Below are positions 11,100-20,969 of a stretch of DNA of 64,000 nt, one piece after another. The notes below the pieces were generated by a model that was not told the DNA's origin, did not search any database, and saw only the letters and a program-made list of their open reading frames with translations. A program made the translations under genes and the position numbers. This stretch comes from Cryoendolithus antarcticus (taxonomy: Eukaryota; Ascomycota; Dothideomycetes; Cladosporiales; Cladosporiaceae). The stretch covers positions 124,001 through 188,000 of the forward strand of contig NAJO01000024.1 of the NCBI GenBank assembly GCA_002077065.1, given 5' to 3'. Positions within the stretch are counted from its first letter, which is position 1. Each line of letters opens with the position of its first letter.

Positions 11100-12129
11100 G
11101 GTCTGGTGATCTCTCCCATGCTAGGTCAGTACACGTATCTTTCACCACCTGCGCCCCGTCATTTCGAGACGTGTCTGTAGATTTCAAGCACATGGACGAA
11201 GTAGAGAGATTCAACACAACAACATCACATCATCCCGCGTGCAAGCTCCGGCAGGTGATTGCAGTGAGCGATACTCATGGCGACTTGTCTATTGCGAGAT
11301 AGGTACACAAGGCGGACCGGTGTAGAGTTTGAAACAATGGGAGGTTTGGTGCCTGATCTGAAGTAGGCAGGCTCGCTTAGTCACAGCACAATGTGTGAGA
11401 TCACAGCAATAGCAATACTAACTGGGGGTGACACGACCCTTTTGAAAATAAGACATAGAATGAAGGTAGATTCCAACAGAATCAATCGTTCCAGTCGTAT
11501 CTGAGCTTCTCTACGCCCCTATCAGCCATCGCAGTGGGCAGATATACAGCGCGTGCCAGGCACTAGCTGCCGATCTACGTCCAACTCAGGCCTTTGACCA
11601 TCGCTGAACTCGGCACTACATCCGTCCGTCCTCTCAAGTCTGTAACAAGCCGCGCTCACGCGTCGTCACAGTGACTTCCACTGCTCGCCAGATCTTCTCC
11701 CAGCGATGGCGAGCCGCCACTAGGGTTAGCCAGCGACAACCACGACACGGGAGACGCCGCCTTGCTGTATGGCGCTCGCCGCGCAGATCTCGGCATGATC
11801 GCCACCATGTCCCTCTAGCGCACTGTCGTGATGCTTTATGATCTAATACATTGTCAGCCATATCCTCATCGAGCGTCAAGAACTACTGTACTCACATCCG
11901 AAATTGCTTGCACCATGCATGGGGGCGTGAAGTCACGCAGCAGCCTGCGGACGATTCTCCTGTTCGCGACTTGTACCGCCTCTGTGGCCGTACTGTTCGA
12001 CGGGCGTGCTCGCGCCGCGATACGATTCTCCTCATCACGAGGCGCCGTCAATTTGCTGCTTTGTGGCGGAGGCAAATCGGATTCAGGCACCTCGCTTACA
12101 TCCTTGATGTCGACGAGGGTGCGATACCG
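11100..12129. other. Intergenic between the Zn2Cys6 gene and eRF1
   Basis: About 1 kb with no supported gene. It must contain the Zn2Cys6 promoter on its left and the eRF1 3' flank on its right. Short frames on both strands lack domains and starts in good context. Confidence 0.55.
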
Positions 12130-13494
12130 TCAGTCTGAGCACATTGTTAGCCATCGATCATGTTGAGGAGAGCAAAGTTGCCGCTTACCGTCGTAAAAGT
12201 CATCATACTCGTCGTCATCATCGGCCAGCTGCTCAAAGTTGAGCTTATAGCGTAAGATAGCACCAATCCCACCGAACCCCTTGACAAACTGGTTGCCCTC
12301 GCTGGAGCGATCTGACACGAATTCCAAGGTTGCGCCGAAGTCACGGTATTTCTCCGCCAGCCACTCAAGAAACGACATTTGCTCGATGATCTCCATCTCC
12401 TGACCAGTGTCTTTGTCCATGAACAAGCTGCGGTCATTCTCTTGCAATTTGTTGGTATGAAGTACCACTTCACGATTCTCACTGCTCTTCAAGGTCCAGC
12501 GCGTCATCTCCAGGTTCTCGTATACGATCAGAGTCTCCGCGGCGCCTGCATCGAGAGCTTTGAGAGTATCCTCAACACCATAGCACACCTTGCCGGTATC
12601 CTGAGAGATCTCGTCGAAGTACTTGTTGATGAGCTTCTTCTCTTGGATGAACTTGACATTGCCGAGGGTCTCTGATGAGAGCTCAATGGCTTGATTGAAG
12701 CCGTTCTCTCCTCCATAGCTGACATCCACGACCTTGATGACCTTCGTTACCAGGCGGTTGTCGAATAGATCAGACTGATTGAGATCGTTCTTGAAATCTG
12801 CACTCCCTGCCAGGATGAGCCCGGCAACGTTGACCTTGTCGGCGGTGATGAAGTTCTGGACTGCCAGCTCGGCGACCTTGCGGACGTAGTTGTGGCGCTT
12901 CTCCTCACGCAAACGTGCGAAACGGAGGGCGGACTGACCACCGCGACCGTGCTTCTTCGGCAGATCGACCGAGAATTTGTGCACAATATCGCGTGTGTTG
13001 CCTGAGAGCGTTCCAAAAAGCGCTCCGTTGCCGTCCATGATGATGAACCCAAACTTCTGATCCGATTCGAGGAGCTCGCTAAGTGCCTCCGTATGGAATT
13101 TGTTGTCGCACAAGTACAGAGATGTGTTGATCGGCTTGAAGGGTTCGAAATCGATGTTGATCTTGCGTTCCTTGCCTTCGTTGGTGATGATTTCGCCGCA
13201 GTAGACGACCAAACCGTTCGGAGGCACCTTCGAGTATAGCTTCAACCGCTGTTGCGTGGATGTGATTGCGGACAAGACCGACAATCGATTGACACGCGAC
13301 TTGATGTTGGAAGCCGTTCCAAACTCTTCCGCCAACATCTTTGCTGCCCGCGAGACCTGATCCTTCGGGGGGATGATGAGGGATATCATTGATGTACCAT
13401 TACCTCTTGCCGCCTCGAGCGACTTGATCAGCTTCTTCACCTTCCATATCTCGATGTTCTTCTCCGCCTCCGTGGACTGCTGCGGTGCCGACAT
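12130..13494 (-). CDS. SUP45: Translation termination factor eRF1
   Basis: eRF1 recognises all three stop codons in the ribosomal A site and triggers peptide release with the GTPase eRF3. All key motifs are present: NIKS at residues 63-66 and YLCDNKF at 127-133 for stop-codon decoding, and GGQ at 185-187 for peptidyl-tRNA hydrolysis. The C-terminal eRF3-binding domain ends in an acidic [11 protein letters not shown] tail. Exon 1 is 12189-13494. A 54-nt intron (12135-12188: GTAAGC donor, GGCTAAC branch, CTCAG acceptor) separates it from a 5-nt terminal exon, so the spliced product ends FYDD. The intron is a multiple of three without an in-frame stop, so unspliced mRNA ends at the same TGA with 18 extra codons. 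Confidence 0.97.
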   Translation of the reverse strand: MSAPQQSTEAEKNIEIWKVKKLIKSLEAARGNGTSMISLIIPPKDQVSRAAKMLAEEFGTASNIKSRVNRLSVLSAITSTQQRLKLYSKVPPNGLVVYCGEIITNEGKERKINIDFEPFKPINTSLYLCDNKFHTEALSELLESDQKFGFIIMDGNGALFGTLSGNTRDIVHKFSVDLPKKHGRGGQSALRFARLREEKRHNYVRKVAELAVQNFITADKVNVAGLILAGSADFKNDLNQSDLFDNRLVTKVIKVVDVSYGGENGFNQAIELSSETLGNVKFIQEKKLINKYFDEISQDTGKVCYGVEDTLKALDAGAAETLIVYENLEMTRWTLKSSENREVVLHTNKLQENDRSLFMDKDTGQEMEIIEQMSFLEWLAEKYRDFGATLEFVSDRSSEGNQFVKGFGGIGAILRYKLNFEQLADDDDEYDDFYDGKRQLCSPQHDRWLTMCSD

Positions 13495-14591
13495 GGTGCT
13501 GTCAGTCAGTCCGGATTGTCGATTTGCTGGTGTGATGTGACAGTGAAAGACAGAAATTGGCGGGGCAAATAATTCGAAGTTGTGGCGTAGTCGGCGGTCC
13601 CTCCCGTAGCGTGGTGTCCCTCGATCTTGCCTTTCAACCTGTCACAGTATGTGATGTCACGAGTTCGAACTCGAGTCACTTTTTCGAGGTTCCGTGACTG
13701 AGTGTGACAAACATCCGCGATGATAGTCTTCCAATGAGACACCAACGTTTCCTATTTTCCACTCACGAAGAAGCACAGTCAGCCGATGCTTCTCAATGGC
13801 AGTCTGGCTACGGTCTGGCACGAGCCGATGCGGTCCACGGCAGCTCGGATGTTTCTACACTTTTCCTACGGCTCCACCAATCTCCACCCCCGAATCGTGT
13901 CGGCTCAATGACTACGGGGGTGACACATCGTTTCTATTTGATTGTTTACGCTCCATACTACGTCCGATATCTACTGAAAGCTACCTATAACGTCACGAAG
14001 GTAGCGTCCAGCATCGAAGCTCTCCAATCCTCTAGAAATGCGGTACCTTGAGAGCCACATGAGGGTGATCCGCATGCACGACATGCAGCGGCCCATCTCG
14101 GCTCAATCTCGTTGATGGAGAAGTTTCGATATGCGAAGGGCACAAGGTATCTGATAAGAACATACCCACTCGTCGCGTCTCCCTTCAACCCCGATTTCCT
14201 CTCGAAAGGAATCCGCTCTCTCTCTGCGTTGTATCTTTTCTTTTCTTGCAGAGCTCATTCTATCACGCGCACTTGTTAGCTCCACGCATCTACCGGGGTC
14301 TATAGCCCGAGAGAGCAAGGTACATGAGGGCCAGATCTCAAATCACATCTCCGAGACGTACGAGAAAGAGTCCGTCACGCCAGATCGTGATCTCAGGCCG
14401 CGAGGGATTGGTTCGAGCACGTATCGATTGCGTTGCAGAAGAATCGACACGCGAGGTGCCCGTGGCGAGGCCAACCTACTTCGTCCAAGGGATCCAGACC
14501 CCTGTCTCTGCACTCGCAAGGCATTGGCAACGCAGTGATCAAGCTGGTGACGCATTGAGCGTTTGAACATACCGCGGAGCGAAGATACAAC
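13495..14591. other. Intergenic between eRF1 and the AVT transporter (divergent promoters)
   Basis: About 1.1 kb separating two divergent starts. A plus-strand frame at 13704-14051 and others have no recognisable domain and uneven codon use. A palindromic tract around 13655-13675 (GAGTTCGAACTC) is noted, but no RNA gene is supported. Confidence 0.55.
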
Positions 14592-16661
14592 ATGCCTCCC
14601 AAACGTCAATCAATTCCAGCGAGTTGGGCGGCATACGAGCGAGGTGGACGAGCCGACTCTACGGACTCGAGCTTGAGCCACAACCGAGTGTTGTTCGATG
14701 AGGAAAGCCAGCAGCATCATGAACGGGACGTATCAGAAGAGGGACGTCTGCATCCGAGCGGGGCATATGAACATGGCGGGCACGATCAGCAGAACCTGCG
14801 ACATCGCAGATCCTCCATGTCTGTGCGAATAAATTCACTTCGACAAGCGGGGGGAGTGAACAGCATCGACAACTTCGCACGATCGTGGCAGCGAGCAGCT
14901 GGGTTTCACGAGATCACGCCTGCCCGGCCGAGCTTCAGGTATACCGAAAGTGCGGAGGAGGAGGACGAGGAGTACCCTCGAGGTGAGGTGGGCAGCACAC
15001 CAACGGAGAGTCGGGGACTGCTTCGACAGGCGATAGAAGATGGCAGTGAGCGACGGACATCGGAGGCAGTTGAAGACGCTGAAGACCTTGTAAGACCTGA
15101 GCCATCTCGCAACGATACCAAAAGCAGCACAACCTCGACTGTCAGAGGCGAGAGATCTTCAGCTGTCCAGGAGCGTATCTCTGGCGTGCACGATGATAAC
15201 ATTTTCTCCATCGAGCCCCAATTAGCATCGCCCTTCGGCGGCTCATACGGCTCAACATGGGGCTCACTTTCCGCCCGCGTGAACGAGCCAGCGATGCGGC
15301 ACGCTGGTCGTCTGTTTCGGCAACAACAGCAAGCGTCCACAAGTGCCACAGGACCTGACAAAGAGCGCGAGCCCTTGCTCGTAAAAGCCATAGCCGAAGA
15401 CGATGGTCGAGTGGTGAACGTTGTGGTAGGGCAGTCCACACTCCCGCAAACCATCTTCAACTCCGTCAACGTCCTCATCGGTGTTGGCCTCCTCGCCCTG
15501 CCTCTTGCATTACGCTACTCAGGCTGGCTCTTTGGCCTGCTCTTCTTCGTCTTTGCCGCAACGAGCACGTCCTACACCGCCAAACTCCTGGCCAAATGTC
15601 TTGACGTCGACTCCAGCCTCATCACCTTCGCCGACCTGGCCTACGTCTCCTTTGGTCCAAATGCACGCATAGCAACGAGCATCCTCTTCTCCCTCGAGCT
15701 GCTAGCAACCTGTGTAGCGCTTATCGTCCTCTTCGCAGACAGCCTGAACGCCCTGACCGAGAATTCCTGGGGCCTGACAGAATGGAAGATCCTGTGCGGC
15801 ATCCTGCTCACGCCCCTCTCCTTCCTCCCACTACGCTGGCTCTCTTTCACCTCTATTCTTGGAATCCTCTGCTGCCTTCTTATCGTCCTCGCGGTCTTCG
15901 CCGACGGTCTCCTGAAACCCCACGCGCCAGGCTCCCTCCTAAATCCAATGCCAACGCACCTCTTCCCCTCAAACTGGGGCACGCTCCCCCTCTCCTTCGG
16001 TCTGCTGATGTCGCCCTGGGGCGGCCACTCAGTCTTCCCGAATATCTACCGCGACATGCGACATCCGTACAAATACCACCGCGCCGTGAACACGACATAC
16101 ACATTCACCTTTACATTGGATATTTTCATGGCTATCATCGGACTGCTCATGTTCGGCGACGGCGTGAAAGACGAAATAACACGCAATATTCTCTCCTCCG
16201 ACTCGAGAGCCTATCCGGCTTGGCTGAGCGCAGTGATGGTAGTCTGCATAGCCATCATCCCACTCACGAAAGTCCCCCTAAACGCCCGTCCCATCATATC
16301 GACTCTCGAGCTCTTCCTCGGCCTTGATGCACGCACACTGCCCGCATCGCCTTCAATGACAGGGCTGTCTGGTCTCTCCCGCGCCATCGCCAAAATTGCC
16401 CTTCGCATTATCTGCATCATCGTTTTCGTCATACTCGCCGTCTTGGTACCGGACTTTGATCGGATCATGAGTTTGCTTGGAGCGGTGGCGTGTTTCACGA
16501 TCTGCATTATCCTGCCCGTGGCGTTTCATTTGAAGTTGTTTGGGTCTGAATTGAGCAAGTGGGAGAAAGTCAGGGATTGGACATTGATTGTCGTGAGCTC
16601 GATAATGGCGATTGTTAGTACGGGGTTCAACTTCGTGCCGAAGGAGTCACTGGGGCTGTGA
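14592..16661 (+). CDS. Vacuolar amino-acid transporter, AVT1-like (AAAP family)
   Basis: Intronless 689-residue membrane protein. The first 280 residues form a hydrophilic, Ser/Glu-rich cytosolic tail with many acidic clusters. The transport core follows, starting at LPQTIFNSVNVLIGVGLLAL, the first helix of the amino-acid/auxin permease family with its unwound GVGLLALP segment. About ten to eleven hydrophobic segments can be counted to the end. Other family patterns include LLMSPWGGHSVFPNIYRDMR and PLTKVPLNARPI. The long N-terminal tail and these motifs fit yeast Avt1, which drives amino acids into the vacuole using the proton gradient. Substrate and direction are inferred from the family. 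Confidence 0.9.
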   Translation: MPPKRQSIPASWAAYERGGRADSTDSSLSHNRVLFDEESQQHHERDVSEEGRLHPSGAYEHGGHDQQNLRHRRSSMSVRINSLRQAGGVNSIDNFARSWQRAAGFHEITPARPSFRYTESAEEEDEEYPRGEVGSTPTESRGLLRQAIEDGSERRTSEAVEDAEDLVRPEPSRNDTKSSTTSTVRGERSSAVQERISGVHDDNIFSIEPQLASPFGGSYGSTWGSLSARVNEPAMRHAGRLFRQQQQASTSATGPDKEREPLLVKAIAEDDGRVVNVVVGQSTLPQTIFNSVNVLIGVGLLALPLALRYSGWLFGLLFFVFAATSTSYTAKLLAKCLDVDSSLITFADLAYVSFGPNARIATSILFSLELLATCVALIVLFADSLNALTENSWGLTEWKILCGILLTPLSFLPLRWLSFTSILGILCCLLIVLAVFADGLLKPHAPGSLLNPMPTHLFPSNWGTLPLSFGLLMSPWGGHSVFPNIYRDMRHPYKYHRAVNTTYTFTFTLDIFMAIIGLLMFGDGVKDEITRNILSSDSRAYPAWLSAVMVVCIAIIPLTKVPLNARPIISTLELFLGLDARTLPASPSMTGLSGLSRAIAKIALRIICIIVFVILAVLVPDFDRIMSLLGAVACFTICIILPVAFHLKLFGSELSKWEKVRDWTLIVVSSIMAIVSTGFNFVPKESLGL

Positions 16662-16813
16662 GGCCCTCAGCCGAAGAGCTGGACTTTCGAGGATAGCGAT
16701 GGCGTTGCGATTAGCGAGGCGTTACAGGGCGTCTCCAGGGCATCACAAAAGGCTGGCGTTTGCTTGATACATATGTACAGATCTCTACCCCACTCCTCGA
16801 CCTCAATCATCTC

Positions 16814-17966
16814 TCAAGCCACGACCACACTCCCCTTGACTGCCACCCCTCCATCCGGCGTCTCAGTCCAGACCTCCCACTTACCATCTGCTGTCTCTGT
16901 GCCGCAGAACTTGACCTCCTCGCCGCAGTACAGTGGTGCCAGGTTCCTGTACTCCACACTCTCGATACGCTTGCCACTGGGTAACTGCTTTTTCAACATC
17001 TCCATCATGAAGACAAAACTTAGCGGCCCGTGGAAGAGGCGTTCTCGATGGCCCTCGACTTCTCTGCAGTAGACTGGGTCGAGATGTATTGCGTGTGCGT
17101 TGAACGTCAGGGCCGAGAAACGGAAAAGAAGCTTTGGGTCCGGGAGTATCGTGTGGCTCCAGGTCGGCTTATGGGTTGGACGCAAAATCTTAGACTTCTT
17201 GTCACCGGCTCCCGGCGCTGCTGGACTCGGCGCAGCGGCCGGATGCAGGAAGACGATATTCCTCGTCTCGAGTATCGCGCTCGGCCCAAAATCCGCGTCG
17301 TCGTCCCTCCAAAGTCTCTGCCTCACACGATGATGTAGATCTAACTTTGCCTGCTCGCTCTTCACAGCAGCCTCCTGCCCCTCCACCTCATCCTTGCTCG
17401 CCAGTGCCAGCCGTCGCTCGATCCGCACGAACAGCTTCTCCTCTCCCTCCTTGCCCTTGACGTCTACGTTCCTGATGAACTCTGCGCACACTCCGCGCTG
17501 TCCTGAGAGGGTCAGAGGAGCGTCCTGATTGTACAGCACCCTCCCGCCAGCCCACATACGACGTGTGAACGGCGGGCCAGGAGATTGGTCAGGGTTCGTG
17601 CCGTCGGGCAGCATTTCGGAGGAGGGCTTCGTGGGCTCGAAGTAGACCAGGTGATGGGGTATGGGAAGGGTCTGGGCGGGGGACGTAGGGGTAAGGAGTG
17701 AGGGAGGTCTAGCATTGGTTAGAAGGCGCAGAATGCATGAGAGAGTATGTAGCTCACGTGGTGTCGGGGAGGTAGTCTGCCAGTGTTATAGCTAGCCGAT
17801 GACTTGTCTGTGGGCTCAAGTCCTCGAATATGGGTGCGATCTTGCGCGTGGTCATGGAGTGCTGCAGGTCCGTGAAGGAGGACTGGTTCCGCCGAAGGTA
17901 TCTTGTAGCGATGCCATGGCTCAGGATCGTAGGCCTTAGCTGTAGGAGTCGCGTGGGCGCCGCCAT
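16814..17966 (-). CDS. HTD2-type hydroxyacyl-thioester dehydratase
   Basis: Two exons: 17758-17966 and 16814-17708, with a 49-nt GT-AG intron (17709-17757, CTAAC branch). The product is 367 residues. It starts MAAPTRLLQLRP, an Arg-rich, acid-poor leader typical of a mitochondrial presequence. The C-terminal hot-dog domain shows RFSALTFNAHAIHLDPVYC and FHGPLSFVFMMEML, the pattern of fungal Htd2 and of mesaconyl-CoA hydratase-like proteins. An earlier RMWAGGRVLY motif is also typical. Htd2 performs the dehydration step of mitochondrial type II fatty-acid synthesis, which supplies octanoyl groups for lipoate. The His in the NAHAIHLD stretch is the likely catalytic residue. The substrate could be a CoA rather than an ACP thioester. 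It converges on the AVT gene. Confidence 0.83.
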
Positions 17967-18332
17967 GATCTAGCACTGTCAGTCACTCCGCTCCAGGAGA
18001 ACAGTATGAAGGCAGACATTGTAGTGTTGATGTAGAGGTGGTTATGAATTGACTTCACCACCCGGGAATAAGGACAAGCTTCCCAGACGTGGGTGACGCG
18101 GGGAAGCCACAGGGCGAGGATGAACACATCAGGCACGAGCCGGTGTCTTTACTTCGGCGTCCTACTCTCTAGGAGAAGATACTCGATCGGTCATGTGAGG
18201 ATCATGTATGCTCAATGGGTATCTATCGCTCCGTCCCCAGATCCTGTGCTTGCATTGAATGCTCCGATCGCATCGTGCAGAGTCCGTCACCAGAACGCCT
18301 CGCTAAAGTCCACGCCATCTCATGACATCTCC
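17967..18332. other. Intergenic, HTD2 promoter and BUR1 3' flank
   Basis: Tandem minus-strand genes are separated by 366 bp. This holds the HTD2 promoter next to 17967 and the 3' flank of the kinase gene. Nothing else is recognised. Confidence 0.55.
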
Positions 18333-20342
18333 TCAGTTCCTTCGATACCCGCCATCCCGATCATCTCGCTCCCGTGTCCCGCCCCTTCTGTCAACGGGAC
18401 TGCGGCTCCTTGTGCCACGGCGAGGAAGCACTTCCCTGTCTCTGTCCCTACCCACATCCCGATCTCGATCACTGTAGCCATTCGCCCTATCCCGTTCGCG
18501 ATGCGTGTCGCGGCCACCATCGCGCTCTCTGCCTGCATCTCGATCTGACCGTAACGGCAGCAAGTCCTCTCTGTAGCCGCGATCGCGGTCCTGCGAGTTC
18601 CTGTCCCTGTAGCCGCGTGCGGGTGGCTCGTCCGCATACCCTCGTGGCTCTGGCTCTCGGTCCCTGTCGCGGTACGAGCGAGCTGGAGGAGGCGCGGCGT
18701 CAGCGTCACGATATGACCGGGTCGGTGGCGGTGCGTCGACATCACGATAGCTACGAGCAGGAAGATCGACGTCGCGAGGTGGAGGCCGCTCATTACGGTC
18801 ATAGTCACGTCTGCGGTCTCGATCTCGATCCCGCGCGCTGTCATGTGAGTCACCGCGAGAGTACGCGGGGATGTATGTGTCCACCGCAGGACCTCCGCGG
18901 GAGACTGCCTGAGGCGGTGGAGGTGGCGCGCTAGTGACTGACGGCGGTCCTTGCGATAAAGGCTTCGGCGGCAACGGATGACCATTTGTGTACGGTGCAG
19001 GTGGGAGATTCCGTGGCCGGTCGTCTTGCTCCCAGCCTGGACGTCTGCTTCCATTCGTTGGCGGCCCGCTGGGTGGTGGCGCACGACGATCATCGTAACG
19101 ATGTGGTTGCGAGCCCGGCGGTCCACTTCGTTCGCGAGCGTATGGCTGATGACGAGGAGCGCGATCATTGTAGCGATCATCGTAGCGATGACGTTCGTTG
19201 TATGAGCCTCCGTTCATGTGCTCATCGGGTCCCATACCGACGTCTCCACCCGCCGGAGCCGGAGGCTGGCGTCTTTGCTCTCTGCCACGGTTGCGTGAAT
19301 CCAGCTCGTGCGAGTCTTCGTACTTGGGTATGTCTTCTGGTCGTGAAGGAAGCGGGTGAGTGGTGAAGTAAGAATGCTGTAAGGCATCGATAGCGTTGAT
19401 ACGTCTGCGCCAGTCGAGGTTCATCAGCTCCTTCATCAGCGCTAGACCTTCTCGAGATAGTCTTTGACCAAAGCGCCGATCAATGTCGCCCTTTACAGCG
19501 TCCCATTCGCGAGTTCCCTCGCATCCGGGCAGCTCAGACCATCCAGGCATAGTCTGTTCCGTGGGCGAGCCAAGTAAAGCGAAAATCTTCACGCATTGAT
19601 CTACGTCGGTTCGTCCTTCGAGTATCGGCTTTCGCTCGTACATCTCGCCGAAGATGCACCCAACACCCCACAGATCTATTGCAGGCGTATACCTCTTAAG
19701 TGTGAGGAGCAGTTCCGGTGGCCGGTACCATCTCGTGACGACCAGACTCGTGTAGTCCCGTACCGCCTCTCCATTGCCCGCTCCCGGCTGCGGGGTGCTG
19801 CCATCGTAATGTCTCGCGAGTCCGAAGTCTGCAATCTGCAAGATACCCGAGTTTGAGATCAAAATATTCGCAGCCTTCATATCCCGATGCAAGATATGCG
19901 AGTCGTGCAAATACCGCAGACCCTCCAACAACTGCTGCATGTAGCACTTGATCTGCGGCTCGCTAAAATTGATGCTCGGGTTGGTCAACATGCCACTCAA
20001 GTCGTGCTCGGCATACGGCATGACCATGTAAAGGGTCGCCCTCTTCTTGCCGTTCTTGGCCTTCGCATCCACAGCTTCGCGCTCCACAGCCATCTCATCC
20101 AGGTGCAGGATATTTGGGTGGCAAAGCATCTTGAGGAGCTTGACCTCGCGCAACGCGGTGATGGGGAAGCCGTCCTTTTCATTGTGCATGAGGATCTTCT
20201 TGAGGGCGACAGTCCGGCCGGTGCGCTTCGAAATCGCTTTGGAGACTATGCCAAAGGTTCCCTCGCCGAGCTTCTCGGGCATGACTTCGTATTCAGAGAT
20301 CTTCGCGCTGCCGCGGAAGCGGCGTTGCGTTGGGTCGGCCAT
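18333..20342 (-). CDS. BUR1: Cyclin-dependent kinase of the BUR1/CDK9 type
   Basis: Intronless 669-residue Ser/Thr kinase. The kinase domain spans about residues 18-322: glycine loop GEGTFG (26-31), ATP-binding Lys48 in VALKK, a cyclin-binding PITALRE helix (60-66, as in CDK9), HRD at 152-154 within [13 protein letters not shown] at 172-174, and the T-loop [13 protein letters not shown] with the activating Thr203. PITALRE and the large insert after DEMAVERE point to Bur1/CDK9, which phosphorylates the Spt5 and RNA polymerase II C-terminal repeats during elongation; its cyclin Bur2 is not in the window. The tail from about residue 340 is disordered, rich in Arg-Asp, Pro and Tyr, with repeated RSYRD units. 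It starts 388 bp from the NDUFB2-like gene on the other strand. Confidence 0.92.
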   Translation of the reverse strand: MADPTQRRFRGSAKISEYEVMPEKLGEGTFGIVSKAISKRTGRTVALKKILMHNEKDGFPITALREVKLLKMLCHPNILHLDEMAVEREAVDAKAKNGKKRATLYMVMPYAEHDLSGMLTNPSINFSEPQIKCYMQQLLEGLRYLHDSHILHRDMKAANILISNSGILQIADFGLARHYDGSTPQPGAGNGEAVRDYTSLVVTRWYRPPELLLTLKRYTPAIDLWGVGCIFGEMYERKPILEGRTDVDQCVKIFALLGSPTEQTMPGWSELPGCEGTREWDAVKGDIDRRFGQRLSREGLALMKELMNLDWRRRINAIDALQHSYFTTHPLPSRPEDIPKYEDSHELDSRNRGREQRRQPPAPAGGDVGMGPDEHMNGGSYNERHRYDDRYNDRAPRHQPYARERSGPPGSQPHRYDDRRAPPPSGPPTNGSRRPGWEQDDRPRNLPPAPYTNGHPLPPKPLSQGPPSVTSAPPPPPQAVSRGGPAVDTYIPAYSRGDSHDSARDRDRDRRRDYDRNERPPPRDVDLPARSYRDVDAPPPTRSYRDADAAPPPARSYRDRDREPEPRGYADEPPARGYRDRNSQDRDRGYREDLLPLRSDRDAGRERDGGRDTHRERDRANGYSDRDRDVGRDRDREVLPRRGTRSRSPVDRRGGTRERDDRDGGYRRN

Positions 20343-20730
20343 GGTGGAGGTGATCGTTCACCTTAGCACCGTCCGGCCCGGCGGGATGGGTTGTGAGGTC
20401 AATTCATTGATGTGGTAAGTATCGTGAACTGCGCTGCTCAGCGCGTGATAGCGATAGCGGTAGCGGTGAATCAATGCACAACGCTGTCAATGATGTTGCG
20501 CAGAGGTGTTTCGAGGTGGAGAGTTCCCATACCGTCGGACTGCGGGCCGAGGACAAGCTTAAAATGCTAGCGCCGTTTGGGCGTGACATCTCGAGCTCAA
20601 GCAGACAACCTCATTCCATTGGCGACCACAGAGCACTCAGAACTCCCAAAAGAGGCGCCATCTGAACGCGCTACACCTCTTTTGAAGCCTGTCGACTACT
20701 CGCGCCGCCTCAAGTCACACCTTCACGATC
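20343..20730. promoter_or_regulatory. Shared divergent promoter, BUR1 / NDUFB2-like gene
   Basis: The two genes start back to back across 388 bp, so both promoters are here. No specific operator or TATA element is evident. Short frames within it have no coding character. Confidence 0.5.
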
Positions 20731-20969
20731 ATGCGAGCCACCGCTCTCCTTCGCGCAGCCGGCCATGGCGCCCACCCCATCCACATCCACCCAGTACGAC
20801 CACTCTACAGATTCGCTGCGACTGGGCTAGGAGCCTCAATGTGGTTTTTCGTAAGTGCGGGCTGACCATTAAGAACAAGTGTGATGACTGATTAAACGCG
20901 TAGCTCATGTTCCGAGCCTATCACGACGGCGCAGCATTGATCGGACTCAAGCACCCATGGGATCACTGA
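20731..20969 (+). CDS. Small complex I accessory subunit, NDUFB2-like
   Basis: Two-exon microgene. Exon 1 (20731-20850) encodes 40 residues from MRATALLRAAGHGAHPIHIH. A 53-nt intron (20851-20903: GTAAGT donor, acceptor CGTAG) follows, then exon 2 (20904-20969), ending in KHPWDH. The 61-residue product has an Arg/Ala-rich start, a single membrane segment around GASMWFFLMF, and a short polar tail. The order HIHP, YRF, MWFF, RAYHDG and LIGLKHPW parallels mammalian NDUFB2 (its HIEPRYR, MWFW, RFWHD and LGHFPYP elements), an accessory subunit of the membrane arm of NADH:ubiquinone oxidoreductase. The assignment is by motif order only. The same frame stays open for 57 more codons after the stop. Confidence 0.68.

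Noticed and set aside
11263..11302. Short peptide VIAVSDTHGDLS resembling a metallophosphoesterase start
   Set aside because: The frame ends at once and no downstream exon carries the remaining metal-binding motifs.
11716..11730. Telomere-like TAGGGTTAG
   Set aside because: Only about one and a half repeat units, in an internal region surrounded by ordinary genes.
13655..13685. B-box-like GAGTTCGAACTC followed by a T run
   Set aside because: The element is simply palindromic; no A box, no cloverleaf and no 7-bp acceptor stem could be built on either strand.
18320..19180. 286-residue Arg/Thr-rich frame on the minus strand
   Set aside because: Out-of-frame shadow of the repetitive BUR1 tail.
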